Shown here one piece after another: positions 16,020 through 27,180 of a DNA stretch of 54,049 nt (its first letter is position 1; each line of letters opens with the position of its first letter). The stretch comes from Pseudomonas fluorescens. Its GTDB lineage: Bacteria > Pseudomonadota > Gammaproteobacteria > Pseudomonadales > Pseudomonadaceae. Made by a program: the position numbers and the translations under genes. The stretch covers positions 18,803 through 72,851 of the forward strand of contig NZ_CABVHJ010000010.1 in the NCBI RefSeq assembly GCF_902497745.1, written 5' to 3'. The notes under the pieces were generated by a model, which saw only the letters and a list, made by a program, of their open reading frames with translations, ran no database searches and was not told the DNA's origin.

Positions 16020-16622
16020 TCAGTTCGTATACACAGGCCCGACGCCCAGCCCCCAGACAATCACGGTGAATGCCATGATGGCGACCAGCACCACCAGACC
16101 CACCGCCAGCACCGAGCTGGAAAACAGGAAGCCCTCGTCCGACGGAATATTCATGAACGTCGGCAGCCCCACATACAACAGATAAACCGTGTAGCAAATG
16201 GCCGCCGTCCCGACGATCATCCCCAGCCACATATGCGGATACAGCGCTGCCAGTCCACCAACAAACAGCGGTGTTGCGGTGTAGGTGGCAAATGCCACGC
16301 AACGGGCCAGGCTCGGATTGGCGTCATAGGTGCGCGCCATCCAGTGCACGAAAGCACCCATGACCGCGACCCCGCCGAGCATGGCCAGGTACGACATGAT
16401 CGTCATCCACAGTGCGCTTTCAAAGGTAAGCATCACCGGTGCGCGGTTGCCGATCACCCAGCCGACCTGAGTAGTGCCGATAAATGCCGAGACAGCGGGG
16501 ATCGCCGCCAGAATCAGCGTGTGGGTGAGGTACATGTGGCTGATGCTTTCCTCTTGGTCGCCACGGATTTCCTTCCATTCCTGATCGGGGTGGGTAAAAA
16601 GTCCCACTACGTGATGGATCAT
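16020..16622 (-). CDS. Yip1-family integral membrane protein
   Basis: 200-residue protein with an amphipathic N-terminus ('VGLFTHPDQEWKEI') and about five transmembrane segments (roughly residues 35-55, 68-90, 105-127, 132-155 and 168-192), the layout of bacterial Yip1-domain (PF04893-type) proteins. Its function in bacteria is not established. ATG 16622 is chosen because GAGGAG lies 8 nt upstream; nine further upstream residues in frame are unlikely. It is divergent from ttcA and has its own downstream hairpin. Confidence 0.85.
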   Translation of the reverse strand: MIHHVVGLFTHPDQEWKEIRGDQEESISHMYLTHTLILAAIPAVSAFIGTTQVGWVIGNRAPVMLTFESALWMTIMSYLAMLGGVAVMGAFVHWMARTYDANPSLARCVAFATYTATPLFVGGLAALYPHMWLGMIVGTAAICYTVYLLYVGLPTFMNIPSDEGFLFSSSVLAVGLVVLVAIMAFTVIVWGLGVGPVYTN

Positions 16623-16911
16623 GCCAGTCACTCCTCTTGTTATTGCCATCGCCCCCCAGCGGAGCGCCTACGGGCCAAGGTGGCCGAGCAAATACAGGTC
16701 TTCAGATTGTGTGCGACCTTATGTCGCAGTATAGAAAGGTCTTACCCGCACAGGTATTAGGGGCTTAGAGCAAATCGCGCTGTAAACACGGGGCTTAATC
16801 GCCTCGGGGTCTGTAAAAATGGCAACCTTGAGCCACGACAACCTGTGCCCACAACCCCGGGGTTTTTGCGTAAAATGCCGGCCTTTCGTCACACCTCACG
16901 GATTTCGCGTC

Positions 16912-17736
16912 ATGGGCACTCTTACGGTCAACCAGAACAAACTGCAAAAGCGCCTGCGCCGCCTGGCCGGCGAAGCGGTTGCTGACTTCAACATGATTGA
17001 AGACGGCGACAAGGTCATGGTCTGCCTGTCCGGGGGCAAGGACAGTTACACCATGCTCGACGTGCTCCTGCACCTGCAGAAGGTTGCACCGATCAAGTTC
17101 GAGATCGTCGCGGTGAACATGGACCAGAAGCAGCCGGGGTTCCCCGAGCATGTGCTGCCGGCCTATCTGAAAGAGCTGGGCGTCGAGTATCACATCGTCG
17201 AGAAAGACACCTACTCGGTGGTCAAGGAACTGATCCCGGAAGGCAAGACCACCTGCTCGCTGTGCTCGCGCCTGCGTCGTGGCACGCTGTACACCTTTGC
17301 CGATGAAATCGGCGCGACCAAAATGGCCCTCGGTCATCACCGTGACGACATCGTCGAGACATTCTTCCTCAACATGTTCTTCAACGGCTCGCTTAAAGCC
17401 ATGCCGCCGAAGCTGCGTGCCGATGACGGTCGCAACGTGGTAATCCGTCCGCTGGCGTACTGCAACGAGAAAGACATTCAGGCGTACTCGGATTTGAAAG
17501 AATTCCCGATCATCCCGTGCAACCTCTGCGGTTCGCAGGAAAACCTGCAGCGGCAGGTGGTCAAGGAAATGCTGCAGGACTGGGAACGCAAGACCCCGGG
17601 TCGAACCGAAAGCATCTTCCGCAGTTTGCAGAACGTAATCCCGTCGCAACTGGCCGACCGCAACCTGTTCGACTTCACCAGCCTGAAGATCGACGAGACT
17701 GCGGCTTCGCGCTTCGTCAACGTCGTCAACCTGTAA
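16912..17736 (+). CDS. ttcA: tRNA 2-thiocytidine(32) synthetase TtcA
   Basis: Iron-sulfur enzyme of 274 residues that thiolates C32 in the anticodon loop of some tRNAs. It carries the PP-loop 'SGGKDS' (about residues 41-46) for ATP activation and the cysteines of the cluster in 'CSLCSRLRRG' near 115-120, with a further 'IPCNLCGS' near 200-206. ATG 16912 starts the conserved 'MGTLTVNQNKLQKRLRR'; the Shine-Dalgarno is weak. The frame is open further upstream but without homology to the family. A REPIN follows directly. Confidence 0.96.
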   Translation: MGTLTVNQNKLQKRLRRLAGEAVADFNMIEDGDKVMVCLSGGKDSYTMLDVLLHLQKVAPIKFEIVAVNMDQKQPGFPEHVLPAYLKELGVEYHIVEKDTYSVVKELIPEGKTTCSLCSRLRRGTLYTFADEIGATKMALGHHRDDIVETFFLNMFFNGSLKAMPPKLRADDGRNVVIRPLAYCNEKDIQAYSDLKEFPIIPCNLCGSQENLQRQVVKEMLQDWERKTPGRTESIFRSLQNVIPSQLADRNLFDFTSLKIDETAASRFVNVVNL

Positions 17737-17746
17737 ACCCGATCCA

Positions 17747-17836
17747 TGTGGGAGCGAGCTTGCTCGCGAAGGCGTCGTGTCAGCCGACATCCATGTTGAA
17801 TGACAGACCGCTTTCGCGAGCAAGCTCGCTCCCACA
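17747..17836. repeat. REPIN between ttcA and the glycosylase gene
   Basis: Facing REP arms (GTGGGAGCGAGCTTGCTCGC at the left, GCGAGCAAGCTCGCTCCCAC at the right). Both arms carry the TTG/AAG variant. Confidence 0.9.
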
Positions 17837-17886
17837 ATGTTTTGTGTTCAACGATAAATTTTCATTTTCAGTTCTCAGGAGAGGGC

Positions 17887-18561
17887 ATGCGCGATTACAA
17901 GTGGCTGCACGAATACTGTTTGAACCGCTTCGGTTCGGCGGCTGAACTGGAAGCCCATCTGCCCGTTCCCAAGACCCCGGCGCAACTGCGCAAGATCAGC
18001 GACGACCGCTACCTATCAACCATGGCCTTGCGCGTGTTCCGTGCCGGCCTCAAGCACAGTCTGGTCGACGCCAAGTGGCCGGCATTCGAGGAAGTGTTCT
18101 TCAAGTTCGACCCGGAAAAAGTCGTGCTGATGAGTGCCGAACACCTCGAGCGTCTGATGCAGGACGCGCGGATCATTCGCCATCTTGGCAAACTGAAAAG
18201 CGTGCCGCGCAATGCGCAGTTCATTCTTGATGTCGAGAAAGACAAGGGCAGTTTCGGTGCATTGATCGCCGACTGGCCGGTCACCGATATCGTCGGTTTG
18301 TGGACGTACCTGAAAAAGCACGGCCATCAACTGGGCGGGCTGTCGGCGCCACGGTTTTTGCGCATGGTCGGCAAGGACACATTCGTGCCGAGCTACGACG
18401 TGGTGGCGGCGCTGAGCGCACAGAAGATCGTCGACAAGGTGCCGACCAGTCTGCGTGATCTGGCGATTGTGCAGGATGCGTTCAACCAGTGGCATGAACA
18501 GAGCGGTGGGCGGCCGATGAGCCAGATTTCGATGATGCTCGCTTACACCGTCAACCATTAA
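17887..18561 (+). CDS. DNA-3-methyladenine glycosylase I family protein
   Basis: 224-residue member of the Adenine_glyco (Tag) family, whose characterised members remove 3-methyladenine from alkylated DNA in base excision repair. The helical body with 'DARIIRHLGKLKSVPRNAQFILD' in place of the Tag segment, and the 'FVPSYDVV' C-terminal part, suggest a divergent branch rather than classic Tag. I do not see the full set of Tag zinc-binding Cys/His residues, so activity on DNA is a family inference only. AGGAG lies just upstream of ATG 17887. REPINs lie on both sides. Confidence 0.7.
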   Translation: MRDYKWLHEYCLNRFGSAAELEAHLPVPKTPAQLRKISDDRYLSTMALRVFRAGLKHSLVDAKWPAFEEVFFKFDPEKVVLMSAEHLERLMQDARIIRHLGKLKSVPRNAQFILDVEKDKGSFGALIADWPVTDIVGLWTYLKKHGHQLGGLSAPRFLRMVGKDTFVPSYDVVAALSAQKIVDKVPTSLRDLAIVQDAFNQWHEQSGGRPMSQISMMLAYTVNH

Positions 18562-18576
18562 GACCGCGTCGCCCCA

Positions 18577-18646
18577 TTTGCGAGCAAGCTCGCTCCCACA
18601 GTTTGGAATGCTTTCCCCTGTGGGAGCGAGCCTGCTCGCGAAGGCG
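18577..18646. repeat. REPIN with mismatched arms
   Basis: Back-to-back arms with an 18-nt spacer. The left arm has the AAG variant and a degraded outer end (ATTTGCGAGC), the right arm has CTG. This is the only discordant pair in the window. It lies between two convergent genes. Confidence 0.88.
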
Positions 18647-18651
18647 TCCGT

Positions 18652-19077
18652 TTAGGCGACGGAGATTTCTCCTTCACCAGCCAGTTTGCGATTCAACTGA
18701 TACCGCCACCGCACATACAACAGCGCCGAGCAGAACACCGCCAGGCTCGCGATCATCTCCAGCACACCAAACAACTGCCGGCTCGGGTCATACGCCGCCA
18801 GTGCGCCTTTGATGAAATACAAATTCACCACAAAACACATCCACGAATGCCCACGGGCGCTGCCCATGATCATCGCCGGCGCGAGAACGATCCAAGGGAT
18901 CAACTCGACCAGCAGAATCACCCACGGTCGCGCGCCGTGCAGATCGGCGAATAGCAGATAGTAGGCCGCCAGCAAGCCGGCGAGGGCGAAAAAGCTCAGC
19001 AGGCTGATCACCCGCATCGCCTTCACCCGTGGCTCAAGCCACTCGACACTCGGCAGAATCTTCGGCTTCTTCGCCAT
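18652..19077 (-). CDS. DUF2069 inner-membrane protein
   Basis: 141-residue membrane protein with about four transmembrane helices (residues 20-42, 50-72, 77-95 and 105-125) and a basic C-terminal tail. The function of DUF2069 proteins is unknown. It begins at ATG 19077, one base after the wrbA stop, so it is the last gene of an arsC-wrbA-DUF2069 operon, the same order I recall for PAO1 PA0950-PA0948. Confidence 0.85.
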   Translation of the reverse strand: MAKKPKILPSVEWLEPRVKAMRVISLLSFFALAGLLAAYYLLFADLHGARPWVILLVELIPWIVLAPAMIMGSARGHSWMCFVVNLYFIKGALAAYDPSRQLFGVLEMIASLAVFCSALLYVRWRYQLNRKLAGEGEISVA

Positions 19078-19078
19078 C

Positions 19079-19675
19079 TCAGCCCACCAGTTTCTGGGCG
19101 GTTTTCGCCAGCCGCAGACCCAGCGCGCGACACAGCGCCACTTCATGCTGATCGAGACCACTTTTGCCGTCAGCCCCGGCGTGATGGCTGGCACCGTAAG
19201 GCGTACCGCCACCCTGGGTTTCCAGCAGCGCCGATTCGCTGTACGGCAGACCGGTGATGAGCATGCCGTGGTGCAACAGCGGCAGCATCATCGACAGCAG
19301 CGTGGTTTCCTGACCGCCGTGCAGACTGGCGGTGGAGGTGAATACACCCGCCGGTTTGCCGACGAGGGCGCCGGTCAGCCACAGATTGCTGGTGCCATCG
19401 AGGAAGTATTTCAGCGGTGCGGCCATGTTGCCGAAACGCGTCGGGCTGCCGAGGGCGAGGCCGGCGCAGTTCTTCAAGTCATCGAGGGTGGCGTAGAGGG
19501 CGCCTTCGTCCGGTATGGCCGGGGCCACGGCTTCACACTCGGTGGAGATTGCCGGCACGGTGCGCAAGCGCGCTTCGAGGCCAGCCTGCTCGACGCCACG
19601 GGCAATCTGCCGGGCCATCTCGTTAGTCGAGCCGTTGCGGCTGTAATACAACACCAGAATGTACGGCGCGCTCAC
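19079..19675 (-). CDS. wrbA: NAD(P)H:quinone oxidoreductase, WrbA-type flavodoxin
   Basis: 198-residue FMN-dependent quinone reductase that performs two-electron reduction, avoiding semiquinone radicals. The FMN phosphate loop is 'YYSRNGSTNEMA' (residues 10-21); other signatures are 'GSPTRFGNMAAPLKYFLDGT' and 'TSTASLHGGQETT'. Its start overlaps the arsC stop by 4 bp (ATGA) and its stop abuts the next gene, so the three genes are co-translated. Confidence 0.93.
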   Translation of the reverse strand: MSAPYILVLYYSRNGSTNEMARQIARGVEQAGLEARLRTVPAISTECEAVAPAIPDEGALYATLDDLKNCAGLALGSPTRFGNMAAPLKYFLDGTSNLWLTGALVGKPAGVFTSTASLHGGQETTLLSMMLPLLHHGMLITGLPYSESALLETQGGGTPYGASHHAGADGKSGLDQHEVALCRALGLRLAKTAQKLVG

Positions 19676-20025
19676 GGCAACAACTCCAGGATATTTTCCG
19701 GCGGACGACCGATCACGGCTTTGTCGCCGACTTCGAGAATCGGTCGCTCCATCAGTTTCGGGTGCTGAGCGATGGCTTCGATCAATTGCGCTTCGCTGAG
19801 GCTTTCGTCTGCCAGATGAAGCATTTTGTATTCATCTTCCCCGGTGCGCAGCAACTGGCGTGCGCTGATCCCGAGCTTGCCGAGCAGGGCCTTGATTTGC
19901 GCCGCATTCAGCGGGGTTTCGAGGTAACGCACGACGTTCGGGGTCAGGCCGCGGCCTTCAAGAAGCTCCAGTGCGCTGCGGGATTTCGAGCAGCGTGGAT
20001 TGTGATAAAGCGTCAGATCGGTCAT
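19672..20025 (-). CDS. arsC: Arsenate reductase, glutaredoxin-dependent (ArsC family)
   Basis: 117-residue ArsC-type thioredoxin-fold reductase. The catalytic cysteine is C12 in 'YHNPRCSKSRSAL'; the three-arginine arsenate site is partly represented by 'VRYLETPL' and 'MERPILE'. No arsB or arsR is near, and this chromosomal wrbA-linked form may have a general redox role rather than dedicated arsenic resistance. ATG 20025 begins the family's conserved strand; the Shine-Dalgarno is weak. First gene of the operon. Confidence 0.9.
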   Translation of the reverse strand: MTDLTLYHNPRCSKSRSALELLEGRGLTPNVVRYLETPLNAAQIKALLGKLGISARQLLRTGEDEYKMLHLADESLSEAQLIEAIAQHPKLMERPILEVGDKAVIGRPPENILELLP

Positions 20026-20138
20026 GTCGGGTCGCTTCTGGCGTAAAGTGGCGGCTATTCTAACTGTGCAGCGCGCAATCCAGAACCTTCGGAGGCAATG
20101 GGTCGCAGGCGCCTTCAAATTTTCACAAGGAACACGAC

Positions 20139-20606
20139 ATGACACGGCGATTGGCAGCGGCATTGACGATAATCGGGGCGTTGATGCTGGGGGGCTGCGG
20201 CAATGATTACGGTATCGACCAGAACGGTCAGAAAGTGGCGTCCGAGCGTTTGGACAAACAATGGGTGGTGCTGAACTACTGGGCCGAATGGTGTGGTCCG
20301 TGCCGCACCGAGATCCCGGAGCTCAACCATTTGGCTGATGAGTTGAAGAGCAAGAACGTCGGCGTCTTCGGGGTCAACTTCGACAATGTGCAGGGTGTGG
20401 AACTGAAAGACGCCAGCGAAAAACTGGGCATCAAGTTCACCGTGCTGGCGCAGGATCCGGCGGAGTTGTTCGAGTTGCCGCGCAGTGAGGCATTGCCGGT
20501 GACGTACATCATCGACAACAAGGGCAAGGTGCGTGAGCAGTTGATGGGGGAGCAGACGGCGGCGGGGGTGATGGCCAAGCTTGAGGCTCTGCAGGCGACC
20601 CAGTAA
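20139..20606 (+). CDS. TlpA-like thioredoxin-fold lipoprotein
   Basis: 155-residue membrane-anchored thiol:disulfide protein facing the periplasm. The signal sequence ends in a lipobox 'LMLGGC' (lipidated C20). The redox site is WCGPC (C52 and C55) and the cis-proline segment is 'EALPVTYIIDN'. Such proteins reduce specific periplasmic partners, for example in cytochrome c maturation, but the partner here is not evident. AAGGAA precedes ATG 20139. It is divergent from arsC and followed by an inverted-repeat element. Confidence 0.92.
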   Translation: MTRRLAAALTIIGALMLGGCGNDYGIDQNGQKVASERLDKQWVVLNYWAEWCGPCRTEIPELNHLADELKSKNVGVFGVNFDNVQGVELKDASEKLGIKFTVLAQDPAELFELPRSEALPVTYIIDNKGKVREQLMGEQTAAGVMAKLEALQATQ

Positions 20607-20614
20607 CGTCAAAA

Positions 20615-20946
20615 GCCCCTCACCCCAGCCCTCTCCCAGGGGGAGAGGGGGCCGACCGAGGTGTCTGGCGAGGTACATCGACCTGAGAGATCGAGTCGAT
20701 TATAGATTCGCTAAAACAGAATCGAGTTGATTGTAGATTCGCCAAAGCAGAATCGAGTTGATTGTAGATTCGCCAAAGCAGAATCGAGTCGATTATGGAT
20801 TCGCCAAAGCAGAATCGAGTCGATTATGGATTCGCCAAAGCAGGATCCAGTCGATTACGGATTCGGTGAAGACCTTTCAGGTCGGCGTAGCTCCCCAATA
20901 TCCCCCAATCGGTCCCCTCTCCACCTGGGAGAGGGCTAGGCGGGCG
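20615..20946. repeat. Intergenic inverted-repeat element carrying a minisatellite
   Basis: About 330 bp that fills the gap between the TlpA-like gene and the META lipoprotein gene. Ends are inverted (GCCCCTCACCCCAGCCCTCT and a decayed complement GAGAGGGCTAGGCGGGC). It shares TTTCAGGTCGGCGTA and CCCCCAATCxGTCCCCTCTCC with the element at 10967-11259, but its middle is expanded into 31-bp tandem repeats. Confidence 0.75.
20687..20871. repeat. 31-bp tandem repeat array
   Basis: Five full 31-bp units (20706, 20737, 20768, 20799 and 20830) built on ATTCGCCAAAGCAGAATCGA plus GTTGATTGTAG, with a partial unit on each side. Units differ by a few substitutions, such as GTTGATTGTAG versus GTCGATTATGG. 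The units are contiguous with no spacers. The unit length is not a multiple of three, so any open frame through it is incidental. Confidence 0.9.
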
Positions 20947-20975
20947 GCGTTGCGATGAGGGCTTTGGCGTGAGGC

Positions 20976-21380
20976 TTAACCCTCTTCCAGCCACCAGCGC
21001 AACGGCTTGCCTTCAGCCGGCCAAAAACGCATCTGCTCGATCGGCGAGATGTCCCAGCGCTGGACATGCTCCAGCGCCTGCAGGAAGCGCTGCTCCTGCT
21101 CCATCAGTGCCGGTGCACAGAGCTTGCGGGTCTTGCCGATCTTGCCGAAAGTCAGCTTGTCACCGTCCAGCGTGTACGGCGCGAACCAATGGTTGCAGCC
21201 ACCGTTGCCGTAAGCGCGGCCATCATCGCCCAAGGTCACGGTCAAATGGCTGTAATCCATCAGCGGCCGCTCACCGATCCACTCCAGAATGTAGCTGCGG
21301 TTCTGTTGCAGTTGCACTGGCTCTGCCGCGCACCCCACCAGACCCACACCGACCATAGCGGTCAGGGCAAAGCGTTTCAT
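20976..21380 (-). CDS. META-domain lipoprotein
   Basis: 134-residue putative lipoprotein: the signal ends at 'VGLVGC' (C17), followed by a META/HslJ-like beta domain with 'GRAYGNGGCNHWFAPYTLDGDKLTFG', of which the 'GxxGCNxxxAxYxxDG' core is diagnostic, and a late 'TRKLCAPALMEQEQRFL'. META proteins are linked to surface stress and motility, but no function is assigned. Its ATG shares a base with the stop of the upstream gene (TGATG), so the two are coupled. Confidence 0.85.
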   Translation of the reverse strand: MKRFALTAMVGVGLVGCAAEPVQLQQNRSYILEWIGERPLMDYSHLTVTLGDDGRAYGNGGCNHWFAPYTLDGDKLTFGKIGKTRKLCAPALMEQEQRFLQALEHVQRWDISPIEQMRFWPAEGKPLRWWLEEG

Positions 21381-21814
21381 CACGCAGGCTCCTGGCATTT
21401 CGGGCACAAGTGCTTGTCGCCAACGGCTTTCCAGCCCAACTCGGCAATGCGCGCGGTAGCCGCTGGTTTCTCGGCGGCTTTGCCGAGTTTGGCGTCCACG
21501 GCGAATTCGAAGCTCAGCTCTTTGGCGCAGCTGTCGCAGTTGACCTGCCAGGTGTGGATCGCCAGTTCACCAAACACCGGACCTGTGGTCATCGCGGTCC
21601 ATTGGCCCGGCGGATTGATCAGGTGGCGGACGGTTTCAACGGTCAGGCGCATGGACAAGTCCTTGCTGCCTTTGAGGGTGACCAACAAGGCGTCACCGAT
21701 GCGAATCGAGCCACCATTGCCGGTGACCTGATAGCGGCCCGGAACAAGGGCGCGGCATTCGGTGAGGGTGTGTTGCGGGTTCATCAGGTTGTAGCGGAAA
21801 TCGTGTTCGACCAT
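21380..21814 (-). CDS. Uncharacterised protein with two CxxC pairs
   Basis: 144-residue protein I do not recognise by name. It has no signal peptide or membrane segment. Two CxxC pairs, 'NCDSC' near residue 95 and 'CPKC' at the extreme C-terminus, suggest a single zinc site that joins both halves. GGAGG lies 5 nt upstream of ATG 21814, which sets the start. It is the first gene of a two-gene unit with the META lipoprotein; a cytoplasmic zinc protein coupled to a lipoprotein is unusual and gives no clear role. Confidence 0.8.
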   Translation of the reverse strand: MVEHDFRYNLMNPQHTLTECRALVPGRYQVTGNGGSIRIGDALLVTLKGSKDLSMRLTVETVRHLINPPGQWTAMTTGPVFGELAIHTWQVNCDSCAKELSFEFAVDAKLGKAAEKPAATARIAELGWKAVGDKHLCPKCQEPA

Positions 21815-21947
21815 GGGTCCTCCAAATATGCGCGACATGCTAGCACGGGCTTGATTGCAGAATGATGCGCGCGTGTGACCTTCGATCAGGTTCAATTGAG
21901 GCGACGCTCATGGCAAACTGCCGGCCTCGACTCTGAAGGAACGGAAC

Positions 21948-22400
21948 ATGGCGCTGATCGAATGTTATGAATGCAAGAAGAGCATCAGCTCCGAAGCCAA
22001 CGCGTGCATTCATTGTGGGGCTCCAATGGCGGAGCAAGCAGAACACGCGCAGACCATAGCCGCGCCTGTTCAGGCCGCGACAATCTCGTTCGGCAGCTTG
22101 CCGCGCAACAAGTCTGTGCCCGAGGCCATCGCCCCGGCACCCGCACCACAACCTTTGCCGAAAGTCATGCCGGCTGCCGCGCGGCGCCGGCGCCAGCAGC
22201 CCACCGAGCAACCGGTTACCGAGCAGGCCAATGCCGACGGCAGTCGTCCGGTGGAAGGCTGGCTGAAGATCATGATCTTCCTGCTGCCGATGTTTTTCGT
22301 CTGGTTCCTGCTGCGCTACGGCCATTCGATGAAACAGCGCTTTTTTGGCTTCGGCTGGCTGGCGATGCTGATTCTGGCGTCTTCGCTTTCACCGAAATAA
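21948..22400 (+). CDS. Zinc-ribbon membrane protein, uncharacterised
   Basis: 150-residue protein with an N-terminal zinc ribbon (C6 and C9 in 'CYECKK', C20 and C23 in 'CIHCG'), a Pro/Ala-rich linker with a basic 'AARRRRQQP' patch (about 60-90) and two C-terminal hydrophobic segments (about 105-122 and 132-147). The layout of a cytoplasmic ribbon tethered to the membrane recalls zinc_ribbon_2-type proteins, but no function is known. GAAGGAA precedes ATG 21948. It is divergent from the CxxC gene and converges with ldhA. Confidence 0.82.
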   Translation: MALIECYECKKSISSEANACIHCGAPMAEQAEHAQTIAAPVQAATISFGSLPRNKSVPEAIAPAPAPQPLPKVMPAAARRRRQQPTEQPVTEQANADGSRPVEGWLKIMIFLLPMFFVWFLLRYGHSMKQRFFGFGWLAMLILASSLSPK

Positions 22401-22412
22401 GCTGAAAAGATC

Positions 22413-23402
22413 TCAGCCCTCGACCTGGTTCTGTGGCGTTCCCGCCGCCCAGGTCGCGATGTTGTGCAGGGTGGTTGCGGCAATCGCACCCAGTGCTTCA
22501 CGGGTCAAAAAGGCCTGATGCGCGGTGATGATCACGTTGGGAAAAGTCAGCAATCGCGCCAGCACATCGTCCTGCAAGGGCAGGTCGGAGCGATCCTCGA
22601 AAAACAGTTGCGCCTCTTCTTCATAGACATCCAGACCCAGATAGCCGAGTTGGCCGTCCTTCAAGGCGTCAATCAGGGCCGGGGTGTCCACCAGTCCACC
22701 CCGCCCAGTATTGATGAGCATGGCGCCCGCTTGCATGTGCGCCAGCGAGTCGCGGTTGATCAGGTGTTTGCTCTGCTCGTTGAGCGGGCAGTGCAGGCTG
22801 ATGATCCGCGACCGCGCGAGCAGCTCCGGCAGGCTCAGATAGCGCGCGCCCAACGCCAGTACATCGGGGTTCGGGAACGGATCGTAGGCCAGCAGCTCGC
22901 AGCCGAAACCGTGCATGATTTTCGCGAAGGCCGCACCAATCTGACCGGTGCCGACAATCCCGACGGTTTTGCCAACCAGGTCGAAACCGGTCAGACCGTG
23001 CAGGCTGAAATCGCCTTCACGGGTGCGGTTATAGGCGCGGTGCAGACGACGGTTGAGGGCCAGGATCAGCGCCACGGCGTGTTCGGCCACCGCATGCGGC
23101 GAGTAGGCCGGTACGCGTACCACGGCCAGTCCGAGACGTTTCGCCGCGGGCAGATCGACATGGTTGTAACCGGCCGAGCGCAGGGCAATCAGGCGTGTGC
23201 CGCCAGCGGCCAGTCGCTCGAGTACCGGTGCGCTAAGGTCGTCGTTGATAAACGCACAGACCACTTCATGCGCTTCAGCCAGCGCCGCCGTATCGAGGCT
23301 GAGCCGGGCTGGTTGAAAGTGCAGTTCGATACCCGCCGGGCAATCGACGGCGAGGAAGCTGTCGCGGTCGTAGGTCTGGCTACTGAAAACGATCGTGCGC
23401 AT
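22413..23402 (-). CDS. ldhA: D-lactate dehydrogenase (2-hydroxyacid dehydrogenase), LdhA
   Basis: 329-residue NAD-dependent D-2-hydroxyacid dehydrogenase that reduces pyruvate to D-lactate. The Rossmann motif is 'GIVGTGQIG' (about 150-158); the catalytic Arg lies in 'NTGRGGLVDT', Glu in 'GLDVYEEE', and His in 'ITAHQAFLT'. A perfect AGGAGG lies 6 nt upstream of ATG 23402. It follows gacS by 82 nt on the same strand, the same order as PAO1 PA0928-PA0927, and may be partly co-transcribed. No clear Anr box is seen. Confidence 0.93.
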   Translation of the reverse strand: MRTIVFSSQTYDRDSFLAVDCPAGIELHFQPARLSLDTAALAEAHEVVCAFINDDLSAPVLERLAAGGTRLIALRSAGYNHVDLPAAKRLGLAVVRVPAYSPHAVAEHAVALILALNRRLHRAYNRTREGDFSLHGLTGFDLVGKTVGIVGTGQIGAAFAKIMHGFGCELLAYDPFPNPDVLALGARYLSLPELLARSRIISLHCPLNEQSKHLINRDSLAHMQAGAMLINTGRGGLVDTPALIDALKDGQLGYLGLDVYEEEAQLFFEDRSDLPLQDDVLARLLTFPNVIITAHQAFLTREALGAIAATTLHNIATWAAGTPQNQVEG

Positions 23403-23484
23403 GAAAACCTCCTGGAACATCGACACGGATTGAATCACCCAAGCTCACTTTAGCGGTGCTGGCGTTGATCGGCATTGCCGTGGA

Positions 23485-26238
<2,754 letters not shown>

Positions 26239-26457
26239 GCCTATCTCCTGCATCCCGCTGATCTGTTGACTCATGCGTGCATCCGGCACGCGGCATGGGC
26301 GCAGTGTAGCGATTTGCTCGCAGGCAATCTCCGGAAAAATGCGCTCAGGGTGGGTCAGGGCGCCGGTGCTCGTTTGTCAGAAAGGGTAGCCTTGTGTTGC
26401 CCGCTGCCTGGCAATCTTGAATAATCGCGCTCAACTGAGAATTACTTGCAGATACTC

Positions 26458-27180
26458 ATGACTCCTGTTTCCGTCGGCCAGCCACGCATTCTTTCTATCG
26501 AAGACGATCCGGTTCTCGGCGCCTATGTTCACGAACATCTGGGCCGCAGCGGCTTTCAGGTGACCTGGTGCCAGAATGGTCAGGAAGGCCTGAGCATCGC
26601 CAAACGCCAGCCGTTCGACGTGGTGCTGATGGACATCCTGTTGCCGGGCATGGACGGTTTGAATGTGTTGACGCAATTGCGCCAGAGCCATTCGACACCG
26701 GTACTGCTGATGTCGGCCCTCGGCGCCGAGGCGGATCGCATCAGCGGTTTCCGTCTGGGCGCCGATGACTATTTGCCCAAGCCGTTCAGCATGGCCGAGT
26801 TGCATGTGCGCATCGAAGCGATCCTGCGCCGGGTTGCTCTTGATCGGCGTCCGGCATCGCTGGCGGCGCCAGTGGCGGCCGGTACGCTGCGTTTTGACGA
26901 CGAACAGTGCGATGTGTTTTTCCGCGAGCAAGCCGCCGGGCTGACCCGTAGCGAATACCGTTTGCTGGAAACCCTCAACCGTAATGATGAAGAAGTGTTG
27001 AGCAAAGCCTTCCTTTATCAGCACGTTCTGCAGCGCGGTTACGCGGCCCACGACCGCAGCCTCGACATGCACATCAGCCAGATCCGCCGCAAGCTCAAAA
27101 CCATCGGCTATACCGAGCGCGAAGTGCGCACGGTGTGGGGCAAGGGTTATGTCTTGAGCGCCTGCGATGAACATCTCTGA
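26458..27180 (+). CDS. OmpR-family response regulator (PirR-like)
   Basis: 240-residue DNA-binding response regulator. The receiver has the acidic pair D16/D17, phospho-acceptor D59 in 'VVLMDILLPGMDG' and 'DDYLPKPF'; the winged helix follows (about 145-235) and ends 'VRTVWGKGYVLSA'. It overlaps the kinase gene by 14 bp. Position between gacS and cysM corresponds to PAO1 PA0929, named PirR because of the neighbouring receptor gene pirA there. No pirA is present here, so an iron-related role should not be assumed. ATG 26458 is used; a TTG four codons upstream is possible. Confidence 0.92.
   Translation: MTPVSVGQPRILSIEDDPVLGAYVHEHLGRSGFQVTWCQNGQEGLSIAKRQPFDVVLMDILLPGMDGLNVLTQLRQSHSTPVLLMSALGAEADRISGFRLGADDYLPKPFSMAELHVRIEAILRRVALDRRPASLAAPVAAGTLRFDDEQCDVFFREQAAGLTRSEYRLLETLNRNDEEVLSKAFLYQHVLQRGYAAHDRSLDMHISQIRRKLKTIGYTEREVRTVWGKGYVLSACDEHL

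Noticed and set aside
20687..20871. CRISPR array
   Set aside because: The 31-bp units are contiguous with no unique spacers, and no cas genes are present.
20727..20958. Repetitive open frames through the minisatellite (MIVDSPKQNRVD type)
   Set aside because: Open frames are a by-product of the tandem repeat; no ribosome-binding site, and the unit is not a multiple of three.
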